From NCBI GenBank assembly GCA_900551915.1, contig URXT01000009.1:3307-67306 (forward strand): a stretch of 64,000 nt of DNA, given 5' to 3'. Made by a program: the position numbers and the translations under genes. The notes below the pieces were generated by a model, which searched no databases, was not told the origin of the DNA, and saw only the letters and a program-made list of their open reading frames with translations. Positions 52,803 through 61,914 of the stretch are shown one piece after another. Origin of the DNA: an uncultured bacterium. Lineage in GTDB: Bacteria > Cyanobacteriota > Vampirovibrionia > Gastranaerophilales > Gastranaerophilaceae. Positions within the stretch are counted from its first letter, which is position 1. Every line of letters begins with the position of its first letter.

Positions 52803-54007
52803 GTCTTTTTTAAATCAGACTGATAATTGAAATGTTCAATTGTATTACTCAAAATATCTTTAATTTCATTCAGGCAATTTCTGTCATGCCTTAAGTCTTT
52901 TGAAAGCTGTTTTTTAGCACTGTCACTGCTGCTTGCAGCTTTCTTAGCTTCAGCATAAACAGAACTCATACGGTCATGAAGCCCAGAGAAATAATTATTA
53001 AACATGCCTATATCAGTTTCTGTAAAATGAATAGGAATTTCATCTGAAATATCATATAAATCTTTATTCTTAGCATTTAAAAATAACTTTTCAGAAATTT
53101 TGCCTCTGAACATTTGAGTAATAAGTTCAATATAACGATTAGCTTTATGTGAGTGTGAGCCAATTGTATCATCAGAAAATTTCATTGACAGCTCGTCAAA
53201 CTTTCTCAATGCATCATAAACATATTTGGATTCATCATGCTTTGCTTTTGAATAATGCGGTCCAAATAAGATAATCAATTCATGCTGGATAGGATTTTTC
53301 TTCTTATCAAAATCTCTAATGAAGCGCATTTGAATATCTTCATAACCGGATTTCTGCGGCTTGCTAATGCTGTATCTCAAATGGGGGTCAAGTTTGGTAA
53401 CCTGTTCTGAAACATTTTCCAATCTTATATCCAAATCAGGAACAGTTATTTCCTTGCTTAAATCAGCCTCTTCAACTGCGTTGGGCACATAGCCTCTTTT
53501 TACCAAATCTTTTATGGTTCTTTCTGTAGTTGAGAGTATGTAACCGCGTTTTTGCATTTCAGGAAGAAGTCCGTCATTTAACACAGACAAATCATAAGCA
53601 TTATTACAATATAAAGTTGCTCTGATAGTATCAGGAACTTTGAAATGTCCGGAGCGGACAACTTTACTTGTATAAGATTTAGGCGACTTAACTGGATTAA
53701 GTTCACAGTATGCTCTGTCAAACAAAAAGCCTTTCTCTTTCAACCCGCTAGCAACGGATTCCAAAACATCCAAATAAGTTGTTGCAATACGGGAAAGCCT
53801 TCCGGAATCAGCGGCTATCTGAGCCTGAAGATGGTCGGCAACCGTAACTAATTGTCTTGGGGTATTTCCAAAAGAGACAGTATCTTTTACCAAAGTATTC
53901 GCATACTTTGGTAAACTAACAGTACTGTTAGTTTGATATGACTGGTTTTGATTGGCCTGCTTTGCTCTTTGAAATGTTTGGAATTTTGGGGTAATTGATA
54001 GATTCAT
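52799..54007 (-). CDS. Divergent RelA/SpoT-like nucleotidyltransferase-domain protein
   Basis: A 402-aa protein. The start is ATG 54007 (GGAAGGAG upstream); residues 6-10 are TPKFQ. The middle follows the RelA/SpoT synthetase layout: VVRSGHFKVPDTIRATLYCNNAYDLSVLNDGLLPEM with a long alpha/beta unit, then PQKSGYEDIQMRFI (counterpart of GYxxIH) and IQHELIILFGPHYSKAKHDESKYVY (counterpart of the E-[IV]-Q-I-R-T strand, with Glu kept). The C-terminus is helical. It may make or sense a nucleotide messenger, or be a toxin-like relative. No signal peptide. The fold call is inference from motif order. Confidence 0.7.
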   Translation of the reverse strand: MNLSITPKFQTFQRAKQANQNQSYQTNSTVSLPKYANTLVKDTVSFGNTPRQLVTVADHLQAQIAADSGRLSRIATTYLDVLESVASGLKEKGFLFDRAYCELNPVKSPKSYTSKVVRSGHFKVPDTIRATLYCNNAYDLSVLNDGLLPEMQKRGYILSTTERTIKDLVKRGYVPNAVEEADLSKEITVPDLDIRLENVSEQVTKLDPHLRYSISKPQKSGYEDIQMRFIRDFDKKKNPIQHELIILFGPHYSKAKHDESKYVYDALRKFDELSMKFSDDTIGSHSHKANRYIELITQMFRGKISEKLFLNAKNKDLYDISDEIPIHFTETDIGMFNNYFSGLHDRMSSVYAEAKKAASSSDSAKKQLSKDLRHDRNCLNEIKDILSNTIEHFNYQSDLKKT

Positions 54008-54131
54008 GATTTCTCCTTCCAGTTTCACTTTTTCTAAAAGTTCTGAATTTTAAATTTTAACTTGTTTTGAATTTATATTACTAATTATTTACAAATTTTT
54101 ACAAATAAGTTTTTTTGTTAAAAAGTCATGT

Positions 54132-54162
54132 TTGTATTATTATTTTTATAAGAGCGTATAAT
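54132..54162 (+). promoter_or_regulatory. Putative promoter for nifJ
   Basis: -10 TATAAT (54157-54162) with TTGTAT (54132-54137) upstream. The 19-nt spacer is long, so only the -10 is convincing. Confidence 0.4.
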
Positions 54163-54211
54163 TAATTTTAATTATTAGAATAGTAAATCAAAATAAGGAG
54201 GTTAGTTAATT

Positions 54212-57200
54212 ATGCCAGGAAAAACTATAACAGTTGACGGCAATTACGCCGCAGCGCATGTCGCTTATGCAATGAGCGAAGTTTCCGCAATTTACCCTAT
54301 CACGCCTTCTTCTACAATGGGAGAATGGATTGATGAATGGGCATCTCAACACAAAAAGAACATCTGGGGCGAAGAAGTTCGTGTCGCAGAAATGCAATCT
54401 GAAGCAGGTGCAGCAGGTGCTGTTCATGGTTCTTTAGCAGCAGGTTCTTTAACATCAACTTATACAGCTTCACAAGGTTTGCTGTTGATGATTCCTGTAA
54501 TGCACAAAATGGCAGGTGAAATGCTTCCGCACGTAATTCACGTTGCAGCACGTGCCATCGCAGCACAATCATTGGCAATTTTCGGCGACCATTCTGACGT
54601 TATGGGCTGCCGTAACACAGGTTATGCAATGCTTGCAGCAAACTCAGTTCAGGAAGAAATGGATTTGGCTTTAGTTGCTCACCTTGCAACATATAAATCA
54701 AAAGTTCCGTTCTTGCAGTTCTTCGACGGTTTTAGAACATCTCACGAAGTTCACAAAATCGAAGAAATTTCTTATGAAGATATTGCAAAACTTGTTGAAC
54801 CTAAATATATTGAAGAATTCAGACAAAGAGCCTTAAGACCGGAAGCTCCGGTATGCAAAGTCGGCGCTCAGAACACCGATGTTTACTTCCAGGGCCGCGA
54901 AACAGTTAACAAATACTATGATGCTGTTCCGGAAATCGTTCAGGAATATATGGATAAAGTTGCAAAAGTTACAGGAAGACAATATCATCCGTTTGATTAT
55001 GTCGGTGCTCCTGATGCAACCGATATCATAGTTGCAATGGGCTCTGGCTGTGAAACTATTGAAGAAACTATTGAATACTTAAACGCTAAACGCGGTACTA
55101 AATACGGTTTGGTAAAAGTAAGATTGTACAGACCGTTTGACGTTGAAAGATTTAAAGCAGCTATTCCTGCTTCAGTTAAACGTATTACAGTTCTTGACAG
55201 AACAAAAGAACCCGGAGCTATCGGCGAACCGCTTTATTTGGATGTTGTTGCAGCACTTGAAGGCAAAAACATTAGAATTATTGGCGGACGTTATGGTTTG
55301 GCATCAAAAGAATTCACACCGTCAATGGTTTATGCAGTTTACAAACATGCTGAAAACAACGGCTTCCACGGCTTCACAGTTGGTATCGAAGACGATGTAA
55401 CTCACAAATCATTGAAAGTTGAAGAACACATCGTTACTGAACCGGAAGGAACTACAAACTGTATGTTCTGGGGCTTGGGCTCAGACGGTACTGTAGGTGC
55501 TAACAAAAACTCAATCAAAATTATCGGTCAATATACAAACAAAGATGCTCAGGCATACTTTGCTTACGACTCTAAAAAGTCTTTCGGTGTAACTGTTTCT
55601 CACTTGAGATTCGGCGACAAACCGATTAAATCTACATACCTTATTACAGCACCAGATTTCGTATCCTGCTCTGCTCATGCATACATCGGCAGATACGATA
55701 TGCTTAAAGGTATCAAAGAAGGCGGAACATTCCTTCTTAACAGCCCCTGGTCAAAAGAAGAAGCTTTCTCTCACTTAACAAGAGATATGCAGAAAACTAT
55801 TATTGACAAGAAAATCAAATTCTATAATGTTAACGCCGAAGCTCTTATTGAACAGCAGCCAGGCTTACGCGGCAAAGGTGCAAACACTGTTATGATGGTT
55901 GCTTACTTCAAAGTTTCAGGCATTATTCCGTTCGAACAAGCTCTTGAAGGTATGAGAGAAATGACTAAGAAAACCTTCAAGAAAAAAGGCGATGATGTTG
56001 TTAACATGAACCTTGCATTGATTGATGCTGCAGTTAACGCTACTGAAGAAGTTGTTATTCCGGCTTCATTAGAAGGTGTTTGCGCAGCAGAAGATGCGAA
56101 ATTAATCCCGGATGACGCATCTGAATTCGCTAAGAAAATCATTGAACCTTCAATGAAACAAAAAGGCGATGATATTCCGGTTTCAGCAATGTCAGTAGAC
56201 GGCGTTATTCCGACAGGAACAGCCTGCCTTGAAAAACGCGGTATTGCACCCCGTGTTCCTCACTGGAATTCTGAAAACTGTATTCAGTGCGGAATTTGTG
56301 CCTCTGCTTGTCCTCACGCTGCAATCAGAACTAAATTGATTGAAGCTGATGATTTGAAAAATGCTCCGGAATCATTCAACACAATTGATGCAAAACCGAA
56401 CGACCACGGTGAAAAATTCAAAGTTCAGGTTTACTGCAAAGATTGTACCGGCTGCGGAGTTTGCGTAGACCAGTGCCCGATGAACAAAAACCCTGAAAAA
56501 GCAGCTTTAACCTGGTCTTCAATTGAAAAAGAAGAAGAAGCTTGCGAAATGGTTAACGAAGAATTCTTTGACGCATTGCCAGACAACGTTATGGGTAAAA
56601 ACAACACCAACACAATTAAAGGTGCAATGCTCAGAAAACCGTTATTCGAATTCTCAGGCGCCTGCGCTGGCTGCGGTGAAACACCTTACGTTAAATTGGT
56701 TTCACAATTGTTCGGTGAAAACGTTATCGTTGCAAACGCAACAGGCTGCTCTTCAATTTACTCAGGTACCTTCCCGACAATTCCGTACACTACAAACAAA
56801 GACGGAAGAGGTCCGGCTTGGGCTAACTCATTATTTGAAGACAACGCTGAATTCGGTTTTGGTATGAGACTCGCAGTTGATTCTAACAGAACAACTTTGA
56901 AATCTTATGCTGAAAGAGTTTTAGCTAACGAAAAAACTCCTGCTGACTTGAAAGAAGCTCTTGAAGGAGCTCTTGCTCACTGGGAAAATTCAAAAACTGA
57001 AGAAGCAGTTGCTGCTCAGGAAAATGCAAAGAAAGTTCTTGCAAAATACGCAGACGTTGATTGCTCTGACTTAGCAAAAGTAAGAGAACTTCAAGATTAC
57101 TTTACAGATAAATCAGTTTGGATTATCGGCGGCGACGGCTGGGCAAACGATATCGGCTACGGCGGTATTGACCACGTATTAGCTCAGGATAAAGATGTTA

Positions 57201-57748
57201 ACATCCTTGTTCTTGATACCGAAGTTTACTCAAATACCGGCGGTCAGGCTTCTAAATCAACTCCTACCGGCGCAGTTGCAAAATTCGCTACAGGCGGTAA
57301 GAGAACTTACAAGAAAAACATGGGCTTGATGAGCATGTCATACGGTTATGTATATGTTGCATCAGTTGCATTGGGTGCTGACAGAGCGCAAACTCTTAAA
57401 GCCTTCAAAGAAGCTGAAGCTTACAAAGGACCTTCAATCATCTTTGCTTATGCACCTTGTATCGCACACGGTATCGACATGAGCAAAACCCAAACTGAAC
57501 AAAAACGTGCTGTTGAAGCAGGTTACTTCCCGCTTTACAGATACAATCCGGCAAATCCGGAAGCACCGTTCAGCTGGGATACAAAAGATCCGAAAGGAAG
57601 CTACCAGGACTTCATCAGAAGCGAAGGCCGTTACAAGTCATTGCTTAAAACAAATCCGGAAGCAGCTGAAGCGCTATACGCTCAAGCAGAAGAAGATGCT
57701 GCAAAACGTATGGCTGTTTACAAAGCTGTTGGTGAATTAATGAAGTAA
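54212..57748 (+). CDS. nifJ: Pyruvate:ferredoxin (flavodoxin) oxidoreductase
   Basis: A 1178-aa single-chain PFOR that oxidises pyruvate to acetyl-CoA and CO2, passing electrons to ferredoxin; the central step of anaerobic pyruvate use. The N-terminus (ITVDGNYAAAHVAYAMSEVSAIYPITPSS) is domain I. Two 4Fe-4S ferredoxin motifs are CIQCGICASACP (from ~690) and CKDCTGCGVCVDQCP (from ~741). The TPP domain has CAGCGETPY, GGDGWANDIGYGG (~974) and LDTEVYSNTGGQ. A strong AGGAGG precedes the ATG. The gene is monocistronic and uses visibly more optimised codons, as expected of a high-abundance enzyme. Confidence 0.97.
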   Translation: MPGKTITVDGNYAAAHVAYAMSEVSAIYPITPSSTMGEWIDEWASQHKKNIWGEEVRVAEMQSEAGAAGAVHGSLAAGSLTSTYTASQGLLLMIPVMHKMAGEMLPHVIHVAARAIAAQSLAIFGDHSDVMGCRNTGYAMLAANSVQEEMDLALVAHLATYKSKVPFLQFFDGFRTSHEVHKIEEISYEDIAKLVEPKYIEEFRQRALRPEAPVCKVGAQNTDVYFQGRETVNKYYDAVPEIVQEYMDKVAKVTGRQYHPFDYVGAPDATDIIVAMGSGCETIEETIEYLNAKRGTKYGLVKVRLYRPFDVERFKAAIPASVKRITVLDRTKEPGAIGEPLYLDVVAALEGKNIRIIGGRYGLASKEFTPSMVYAVYKHAENNGFHGFTVGIEDDVTHKSLKVEEHIVTEPEGTTNCMFWGLGSDGTVGANKNSIKIIGQYTNKDAQAYFAYDSKKSFGVTVSHLRFGDKPIKSTYLITAPDFVSCSAHAYIGRYDMLKGIKEGGTFLLNSPWSKEEAFSHLTRDMQKTIIDKKIKFYNVNAEALIEQQPGLRGKGANTVMMVAYFKVSGIIPFEQALEGMREMTKKTFKKKGDDVVNMNLALIDAAVNATEEVVIPASLEGVCAAEDAKLIPDDASEFAKKIIEPSMKQKGDDIPVSAMSVDGVIPTGTACLEKRGIAPRVPHWNSENCIQCGICASACPHAAIRTKLIEADDLKNAPESFNTIDAKPNDHGEKFKVQVYCKDCTGCGVCVDQCPMNKNPEKAALTWSSIEKEEEACEMVNEEFFDALPDNVMGKNNTNTIKGAMLRKPLFEFSGACAGCGETPYVKLVSQLFGENVIVANATGCSSIYSGTFPTIPYTTNKDGRGPAWANSLFEDNAEFGFGMRLAVDSNRTTLKSYAERVLANEKTPADLKEALEGALAHWENSKTEEAVAAQENAKKVLAKYADVDCSDLAKVRELQDYFTDKSVWIIGGDGWANDIGYGGIDHVLAQDKDVNILVLDTEVYSNTGGQASKSTPTGAVAKFATGGKRTYKKNMGLMSMSYGYVYVASVALGADRAQTLKAFKEAEAYKGPSIIFAYAPCIAHGIDMSKTQTEQKRAVEAGYFPLYRYNPANPEAPFSWDTKDPKGSYQDFIRSEGRYKSLLKTNPEAAEALYAQAEEDAAKRMAVYKAVGELMK

Positions 57749-57766
57749 TAACTTCTGAAAGAAAAC

Positions 57767-57799
57767 AAAAACGAGATACCTTATGGTATCTCGTTTTTT
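57767..57799 (+). terminator. Terminator after nifJ
   Basis: Fourteen-base-pair stem AAAAACGAGATACC / GGTATCTCGTTTTT with loop TTAT and a T run. Confidence 0.92.
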
Positions 57800-57800
57800 A

Positions 57801-57829
57801 TTGACTCAGAACCGTTAATTTGATATAAT
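57801..57829 (+). promoter_or_regulatory. Sigma-70 promoter for the 57858 gene
   Basis: -35 TTGACT (57801-57806), 17-nt spacer, extended -10 TGATATAAT (TATAAT at 57824-57829). Nearly consensus. Confidence 0.8.
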
Positions 57830-57857
57830 TCAAAAAGTTCTATGAAAGGGAGCTTAA

Positions 57858-58223
57858 ATGAACAAATTAAACATAATGACATTTAGTAAAAGAACGCTTT
57901 ATGAAATGCCAAGGCAGCATGCAAAGAATGCGAATATATTATATTCTGATGAATTGGCACATCATATCCCTAAAATTTTTAACGAGGAGACACTCTCAAC
58001 ATTAAATAATTATGCAGAGAAGAACAATGCCAGAATTCTCTTTTCCTATATGCCTGGCGATATGTTTCATAACACCCAAATGTCAGTATATAACTCAAAT
58101 ACCGCTGAACTCAACTCTCAAGCGCTTAAATTAAAGATTAAAAACAAAGAAGATTTTGTAAATTCATTAAGAACAATCTACACACAAGTCGCTGAATCAA
58201 TAAAAAAATTATCACAAAAATAA
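57858..58223 (+). CDS. Small orphan protein
   Basis: A 121-aa protein I do not recognise. GGGAG lies 6 nt before the ATG, and its own near-consensus promoter and terminator indicate a real, expressed gene. It begins MNKLNIMTFSKRTLYEMPRQ, then has a mainly helical, polar sequence (TLSTLNNYAEKNNARILFSY, LKIKNKEDFVNSLRTIYTQVAESIKK). No signal peptide or membrane segment. Confidence 0.7.
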   Translation: MNKLNIMTFSKRTLYEMPRQHAKNANILYSDELAHHIPKIFNEETLSTLNNYAEKNNARILFSYMPGDMFHNTQMSVYNSNTAELNSQALKLKIKNKEDFVNSLRTIYTQVAESIKKLSQK

Positions 58224-58250
58224 GCGGTCATTATAACCGCTTATTTTTTA
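58216..58250. terminator. Terminator between the 57858 and 58266 genes
   Basis: Thirteen-base-pair stem AAAAATAAGCGGT / ACCGCTTATTTTT with a 7-nt loop; works on both strands for these convergent genes. Confidence 0.88.
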
Positions 58251-58265
58251 TTTTGTGAATATTAT

Positions 58266-59261
58266 CTAAACTTCTTCAAGCGCCTCTTGAATTGTGTCCT
58301 GGAGTTCCTGAACTGCTTTGACAGTTTCAAGTTTTTCAGCTGCTTCCTGCGGCAAATCAGCTGTTGTTTTTTTTACTAATTTTAAATCTTCGCGATTTTG
58401 CGCATCCTGCAATAAGAAATCATTTTGAAGCGATAATTCTCTTATTCTGGCTCTTGCGAGTTTTGTCTGGTAGTCTTTCATTTCACTGTAATTTTTCATT
58501 AATTCGGCATTTCTAACCTGCGAATGGTTAAAAGCATGCAGGCCAGCACCTGCCAAAAGTACTGAAGGCGCCCAGTCTAATGCAGAATTAACTACATCTG
58601 CAAAAGGAGCTAAGATTTTGCTGGTTTTCAAATTATGCGCCTGCTTTTGAACAGCTTTAACAAAGCCGAGATTATTAAATTTATTAGCAGAATTTAATAC
58701 ACTATTTTCAAATTTTGTGATTGATGCAGGATTAATATGTTTTGACGCTTTTTGGAATAATTGCGGAATATACTTGCCTCCAAGAGCCAAAGTTCCAATA
58801 AGGGTTCCCACAAATCCTGCAAATGTCAGCAGCGGATTTTGAGAAGTGAATTTGTCAAAGGATGGAGATTTCTCTTCAAGTTTGTCTTTAAGAGCGTAAA
58901 TTCCAGCGCCTGTTCCGAGTATTACACCCCATACTGCAGAAGATTTAGCGCCATTCAGAAGTCTTGCTGAAATACCTTTAAGATTTTTGGATAAGAATCT
59001 GCTTTGAGCCGGCTGCAAAATAGCAGTTGTCACCCCTGCCACAAACGGAATTGAAGCAAAAAGCCCTTTTGTAATTTTACGGTGTTTATCATCTTCAACT
59101 CTGTCAATAGTTTTTAAATAGGCTAACTTTCTAACTGAATTGTCGTCTAATGCAATAATTTCATCAACATTGTGTCTTCTGTCGCGTCTGGGGTTATAAG
59201 CTGCGAGACTTTTATCGTTTCGGGATTGGAAATTCTGATTATCAACAGATTTAATGTTCAT
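58266..59261 (-). CDS. Orphan membrane protein with NQNF N-terminal motif
   Basis: A 331-aa protein. ATG 59261 is preferred (AAAGGTG upstream). It begins MNIKSVDNQNFQSRNDKSL, and then has several moderately hydrophobic helices (LFASIPFVAGVTTAILQ, SSAVWGVILGTGAGIYAL, LLTFAGFVGTLIGTLALGG, WAPSVLLAGAGLHAF), so it is probably membrane-inserted. The C-terminal ~70 residues are charged and helical. Not recognised. Its N-terminus resembles the other orphans listed in the findings. Confidence 0.7.
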   Translation of the reverse strand: MNIKSVDNQNFQSRNDKSLAAYNPRRDRRHNVDEIIALDDNSVRKLAYLKTIDRVEDDKHRKITKGLFASIPFVAGVTTAILQPAQSRFLSKNLKGISARLLNGAKSSAVWGVILGTGAGIYALKDKLEEKSPSFDKFTSQNPLLTFAGFVGTLIGTLALGGKYIPQLFQKASKHINPASITKFENSVLNSANKFNNLGFVKAVQKQAHNLKTSKILAPFADVVNSALDWAPSVLLAGAGLHAFNHSQVRNAELMKNYSEMKDYQTKLARARIRELSLQNDFLLQDAQNREDLKLVKKTTADLPQEAAEKLETVKAVQELQDTIQEALEEV

Positions 59262-59388
59262 ATGCACACCTTTCCACTTTACAAAATCATTATACAAGTT
59301 TAAAACCAAAAAGTAAGATTTTTTGCTATAAACGTAACATTTATTAATTAATATTTACATATTAATTGTTTTTAAATAAGATTAAATA

Positions 59389-60684
59389 ATGAAAAAGTTT
59401 TATATTCACACAATGGGCTGCAAATCAAACCAATTTGAAAGCTCAATTATTAAAGAAAATTTATTAAAAAACGGATTTGCAGAAGTTAAAGAACTTACTG
59501 AGGCCGAACTGTATATACTAAATTCCTGCACTGTAACACATAAAAGTGACAATGAAGCATTTTATCTTCTCCGGAATGCAAAACATAAAAACCCTTCTAT
59601 CTTAACGGTTTTGACAGGCTGCATTGCACAGGTTGAAAAAGAAAAGCTGCTTAAAAACGAATTCATAGATTTTGTTGTCGGCAATGATGAAAAATTAAAA
59701 ATGACAGAAATTTTGACTGATATTTTAGCCAAAAATGGTAGAATTGCCTGCCGTGATATTATGAACGTTTCAGAATTTAATAAAATTGTTTTAGCAGATA
59801 CCGCTAAAACCAGGGCAAGCCTAAAAATTCAAGACGGCTGCGACAACAGATGTTCTTATTGTATTATTCCGTTTGCGCGGGGTAAAAGCAGAAGCGCAAA
59901 TACAGATTTTGTCATAGAACAAATAAACAATTTTTCAAAGCATGGTTTTAAAGAAGTTGTTTTCACCGGAATTCACATAGGCCAGTGGGGCAAAGAAAAC
60001 GGGAAAGAACTTCTTGACCTTTTAAGAGAAGTTGAAGAAAAAACATCAATCGAACGTTTTCGGCTTGGTTCTCTCAACCCGCTTGAAATAACTGATGAAA
60101 TGCTGGAATTTTTACAGAAATCAGAAAAATTCTGCCCGCACTTTCATCTTTCATTGCAGTCAGCCTGCAACAAAACGCTCCGTTCAATGAACAGATTTTA
60201 CAAGGTTGAGGATTATCTTGCACAAATTGAAAAAATCAATAAATTTTTTGATAAGCCGTTTCTTGGAAGCGATATTATCACAGGTTTTGCAGGAGAAACA
60301 GATGAGGATTTTGAGATTACGCGGCAAAATCTTGAAAAATCCGGTTTAACCCAGATTCACACCTTTCCATACTCTCTCAGAGCAGGGACAGCCGGTGCAA
60401 AATCTCAGGAACAGGTTGATGAAAAAACAAAAGAAATGCGCGCAGAAATCGTTAAAAAGATTTCTGCAAAAAAACTGGAAGAATTTATCAAAAATAATAT
60501 AAATTGCGAGCATGAAATTTTAATTGAAAAAAGACCCGATAAAAAAACAGGGCTGTTAAAAGGCATGACTAGAAATTATCTTACTGTTATAACAAATTCA
60601 AAAGATATTAAACTTTTTAACACCCTGGCAAAAGTCAGAATAAAAAGGTTTGAAAACGGAAAAATTTTTGGAGAATTAGTATAA
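59389..60684 (+). CDS. mtaB: tRNA t6A37 methylthiotransferase MtaB
   Basis: A 431-aa radical-SAM enzyme that thiomethylates t6A37 in tRNAs for ANN codons. N-terminal UPF0004 domain with three cluster cysteines (MGCKSNQ, NSCTVTHKSD, LTGCIAQ); radical-SAM motif CDNRCSYC within GCDNRCSYCIIPFARGKSRS; C-terminal TRAM domain ending in RIKRFENGKIFGELV. The first-domain wording (MGCKSNQFES) and single-TRAM end fit MtaB better than MiaB or RimO. Monocistronic. Confidence 0.9.
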   Translation: MKKFYIHTMGCKSNQFESSIIKENLLKNGFAEVKELTEAELYILNSCTVTHKSDNEAFYLLRNAKHKNPSILTVLTGCIAQVEKEKLLKNEFIDFVVGNDEKLKMTEILTDILAKNGRIACRDIMNVSEFNKIVLADTAKTRASLKIQDGCDNRCSYCIIPFARGKSRSANTDFVIEQINNFSKHGFKEVVFTGIHIGQWGKENGKELLDLLREVEEKTSIERFRLGSLNPLEITDEMLEFLQKSEKFCPHFHLSLQSACNKTLRSMNRFYKVEDYLAQIEKINKFFDKPFLGSDIITGFAGETDEDFEITRQNLEKSGLTQIHTFPYSLRAGTAGAKSQEQVDEKTKEMRAEIVKKISAKKLEEFIKNNINCEHEILIEKRPDKKTGLLKGMTRNYLTVITNSKDIKLFNTLAKVRIKRFENGKIFGELV

Positions 60685-60685
60685 T

Positions 60686-60718
60686 AAATGCGCCGAAACA
60701 AAATGTTTCGACGCATTT
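60686..60718. terminator. Hairpin between convergent mtaB and YccA-like genes
   Basis: Stem of AAATGCG and CGAAACA with TGTTTCG and CGCATTT, one mismatch, loop AAA. The T run is short, so termination is probable but not certain. Confidence 0.65.
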
Positions 60719-60738
60719 ACTTAATTTCTTAAAATATT

Positions 60739-61476
60739 TTAGTTTCTTGAATTAAGCTTAGCAATCAAACGAAGCATTTCAATATACAGCCAGACGATTG
60801 TGACCATAAGCCCGAAAGCTCCGTACCATTCATAATCTCTTTCAAGCATTGACATTGCACCGCGTTCAATAAAATCAAAATCTATAATCAGGTTTAAAGC
60901 TGCAACGCCAACAACAAGTATGCTAAACCCGATACCGATTCCGCTTGCAGTAAAAATTTCCGGAATTGAACGGCCAAAAAACGATGCAACAAATTGAATT
61001 AAGTAAATTACAGCAATTGAAGCTGTTGCCAGGAGAAGAACAGAACGGAACTTTTCAGTAGCCCTTATAACACCGGCTTTATATAAACCCAGCATCATCA
61101 AAATGGTAACCAAAGTTCCCATTATAGCCTGAGCAACAATTCCGACCCATGAAGCTTCAAAAAATGCCGAAATGCCGCCAACAAAAAATCCTTCTGCAAT
61201 AGCATAAGCTGGTGTTAAAAATTTAAACCACTCGACTTTTCTACTAAAAATAATTACCATTGCGAGAATAAAGCCAACAACAGCACCACCGATTGTAAGC
61301 ATCTGTGCTTTGTCAACAAAACCTGAGGCAACAACAGAAAATGTATAAACAGCTGACGCTAAAAGACATAAAAGCAGAATTAAAGTCTTGTTAATAGCGC
61401 CGCTGACGGTCATTGTTGCGCCCTCAAGCACTCTTTCATTTTCCAAAAATCTATCATTTAAAACAGGATTTGACAT
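60739..61476 (-). CDS. Bax inhibitor-1 / YccA-like membrane protein
   Basis: A 245-aa protein with about seven TM helices of the BI-1/YccA family (the YccA 'Bax inhibitor-1-like' branch). Recognisable segments are TMTVSGAINKTLILLLCLLA in helix 1, FKFLTPAYAIAEGFFVGGISAFFE, VTILMMLGLYKAGVIRATEKFR, and the C-terminal DFDFIERGAMSMLERDYEWYGAFGLMVTIVWLYIE. The acidic D-F-D-F-I-E loop is the family's usual pH- or calcium-sensing position. The role in bacteria is poorly known (ion leak, FtsH modulation). Monocistronic. Confidence 0.88.
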   Translation of the reverse strand: MSNPVLNDRFLENERVLEGATMTVSGAINKTLILLLCLLASAVYTFSVVASGFVDKAQMLTIGGAVVGFILAMVIIFSRKVEWFKFLTPAYAIAEGFFVGGISAFFEASWVGIVAQAIMGTLVTILMMLGLYKAGVIRATEKFRSVLLLATASIAVIYLIQFVASFFGRSIPEIFTASGIGIGFSILVVGVAALNLIIDFDFIERGAMSMLERDYEWYGAFGLMVTIVWLYIEMLRLIAKLNSRN

Positions 61477-61579
61477 AATATCCCTCCATTTCTACACAAA
61501 TTATATCAATGTTATTATATCATAGATTTAGAGAGAAAACCATACCCGCAAAAAATATAGAAAAATTTCAAAAAAGTAC

Positions 61580-61608
61580 TTTACAATAATTTTTTTTTAT
61601 TTTATACT
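61580..61608 (+). promoter_or_regulatory. Sigma-70 promoter for tRNA-Asn
   Basis: -35 TTTACA (61580-61585), 17-nt spacer, -10 TATACT (61603-61608), about 60 bp before the tRNA. Confidence 0.7.
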
Positions 61609-61667
61609 TAAAAAGTAATCGAAAGAGAGAAGTTGAGATTACAAATTAAATAATTAAGCTGAAATAT

Positions 61668-61739
61668 TCCTCAGTAGCTCAATGGCGGAGCAACCGGCTG
61701 TTAACCGGTAGGTTGTTGGTTCGAGTCCAACCTGGGGAG
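61668..61739 (+). tRNA. tRNA-Asn (anticodon GTT)
   Basis: Cloverleaf: acceptor TCCTCAG / CTGGGGA (one U-G pair), D stem GCTC / GAGC, anticodon stem ACCGG / CCGGT with loop CTGTTAA, T arm GTTGG-TTCGAGT-CCAAC, discriminator G. CCA is not encoded. Confidence 0.94.
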
Positions 61740-61775
61740 TTTTTTAAATATTAGATAAATTTGAATAAAAATATG

Positions 61776-61895
61776 TTTTCTAGGGTTCCGCGATAGGTAT
61801 CGGACTGGTCCAAGAGAAAACTCTTTTAAAAATATATTTAAAAGAACACGGAAGGATAAAAGCCAGGGAGAATTTATATTTTCTTATGGCTTTTT
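61776..61895 (+). promoter_or_regulatory. Guanidine-I (ykkC) riboswitch with terminator platform
   Basis: The ykkC aptamer hallmarks occur in order: CTAGGGTTCCGCG (61780-61792), GGACTGGTCCAAGAGAAAA (61802-61820), a variable AT hairpin, then ACACGGAAGGATAAAAGCC and GGGAGA. The 3' end overlaps a terminator: AAAAGCCA (61858-61865) can pair with TGGCTTTT (61887-61894), followed by T residues. Ligand binding would hold the 5' arm in the aptamer and prevent termination, turning on the exporter 20 bp downstream. The class and logic are established for ykkC RNAs; the pairing is read from this sequence. Confidence 0.93.
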
Positions 61896-61914
61896 GTAGT
61901 AGAAAGGGAAAATT

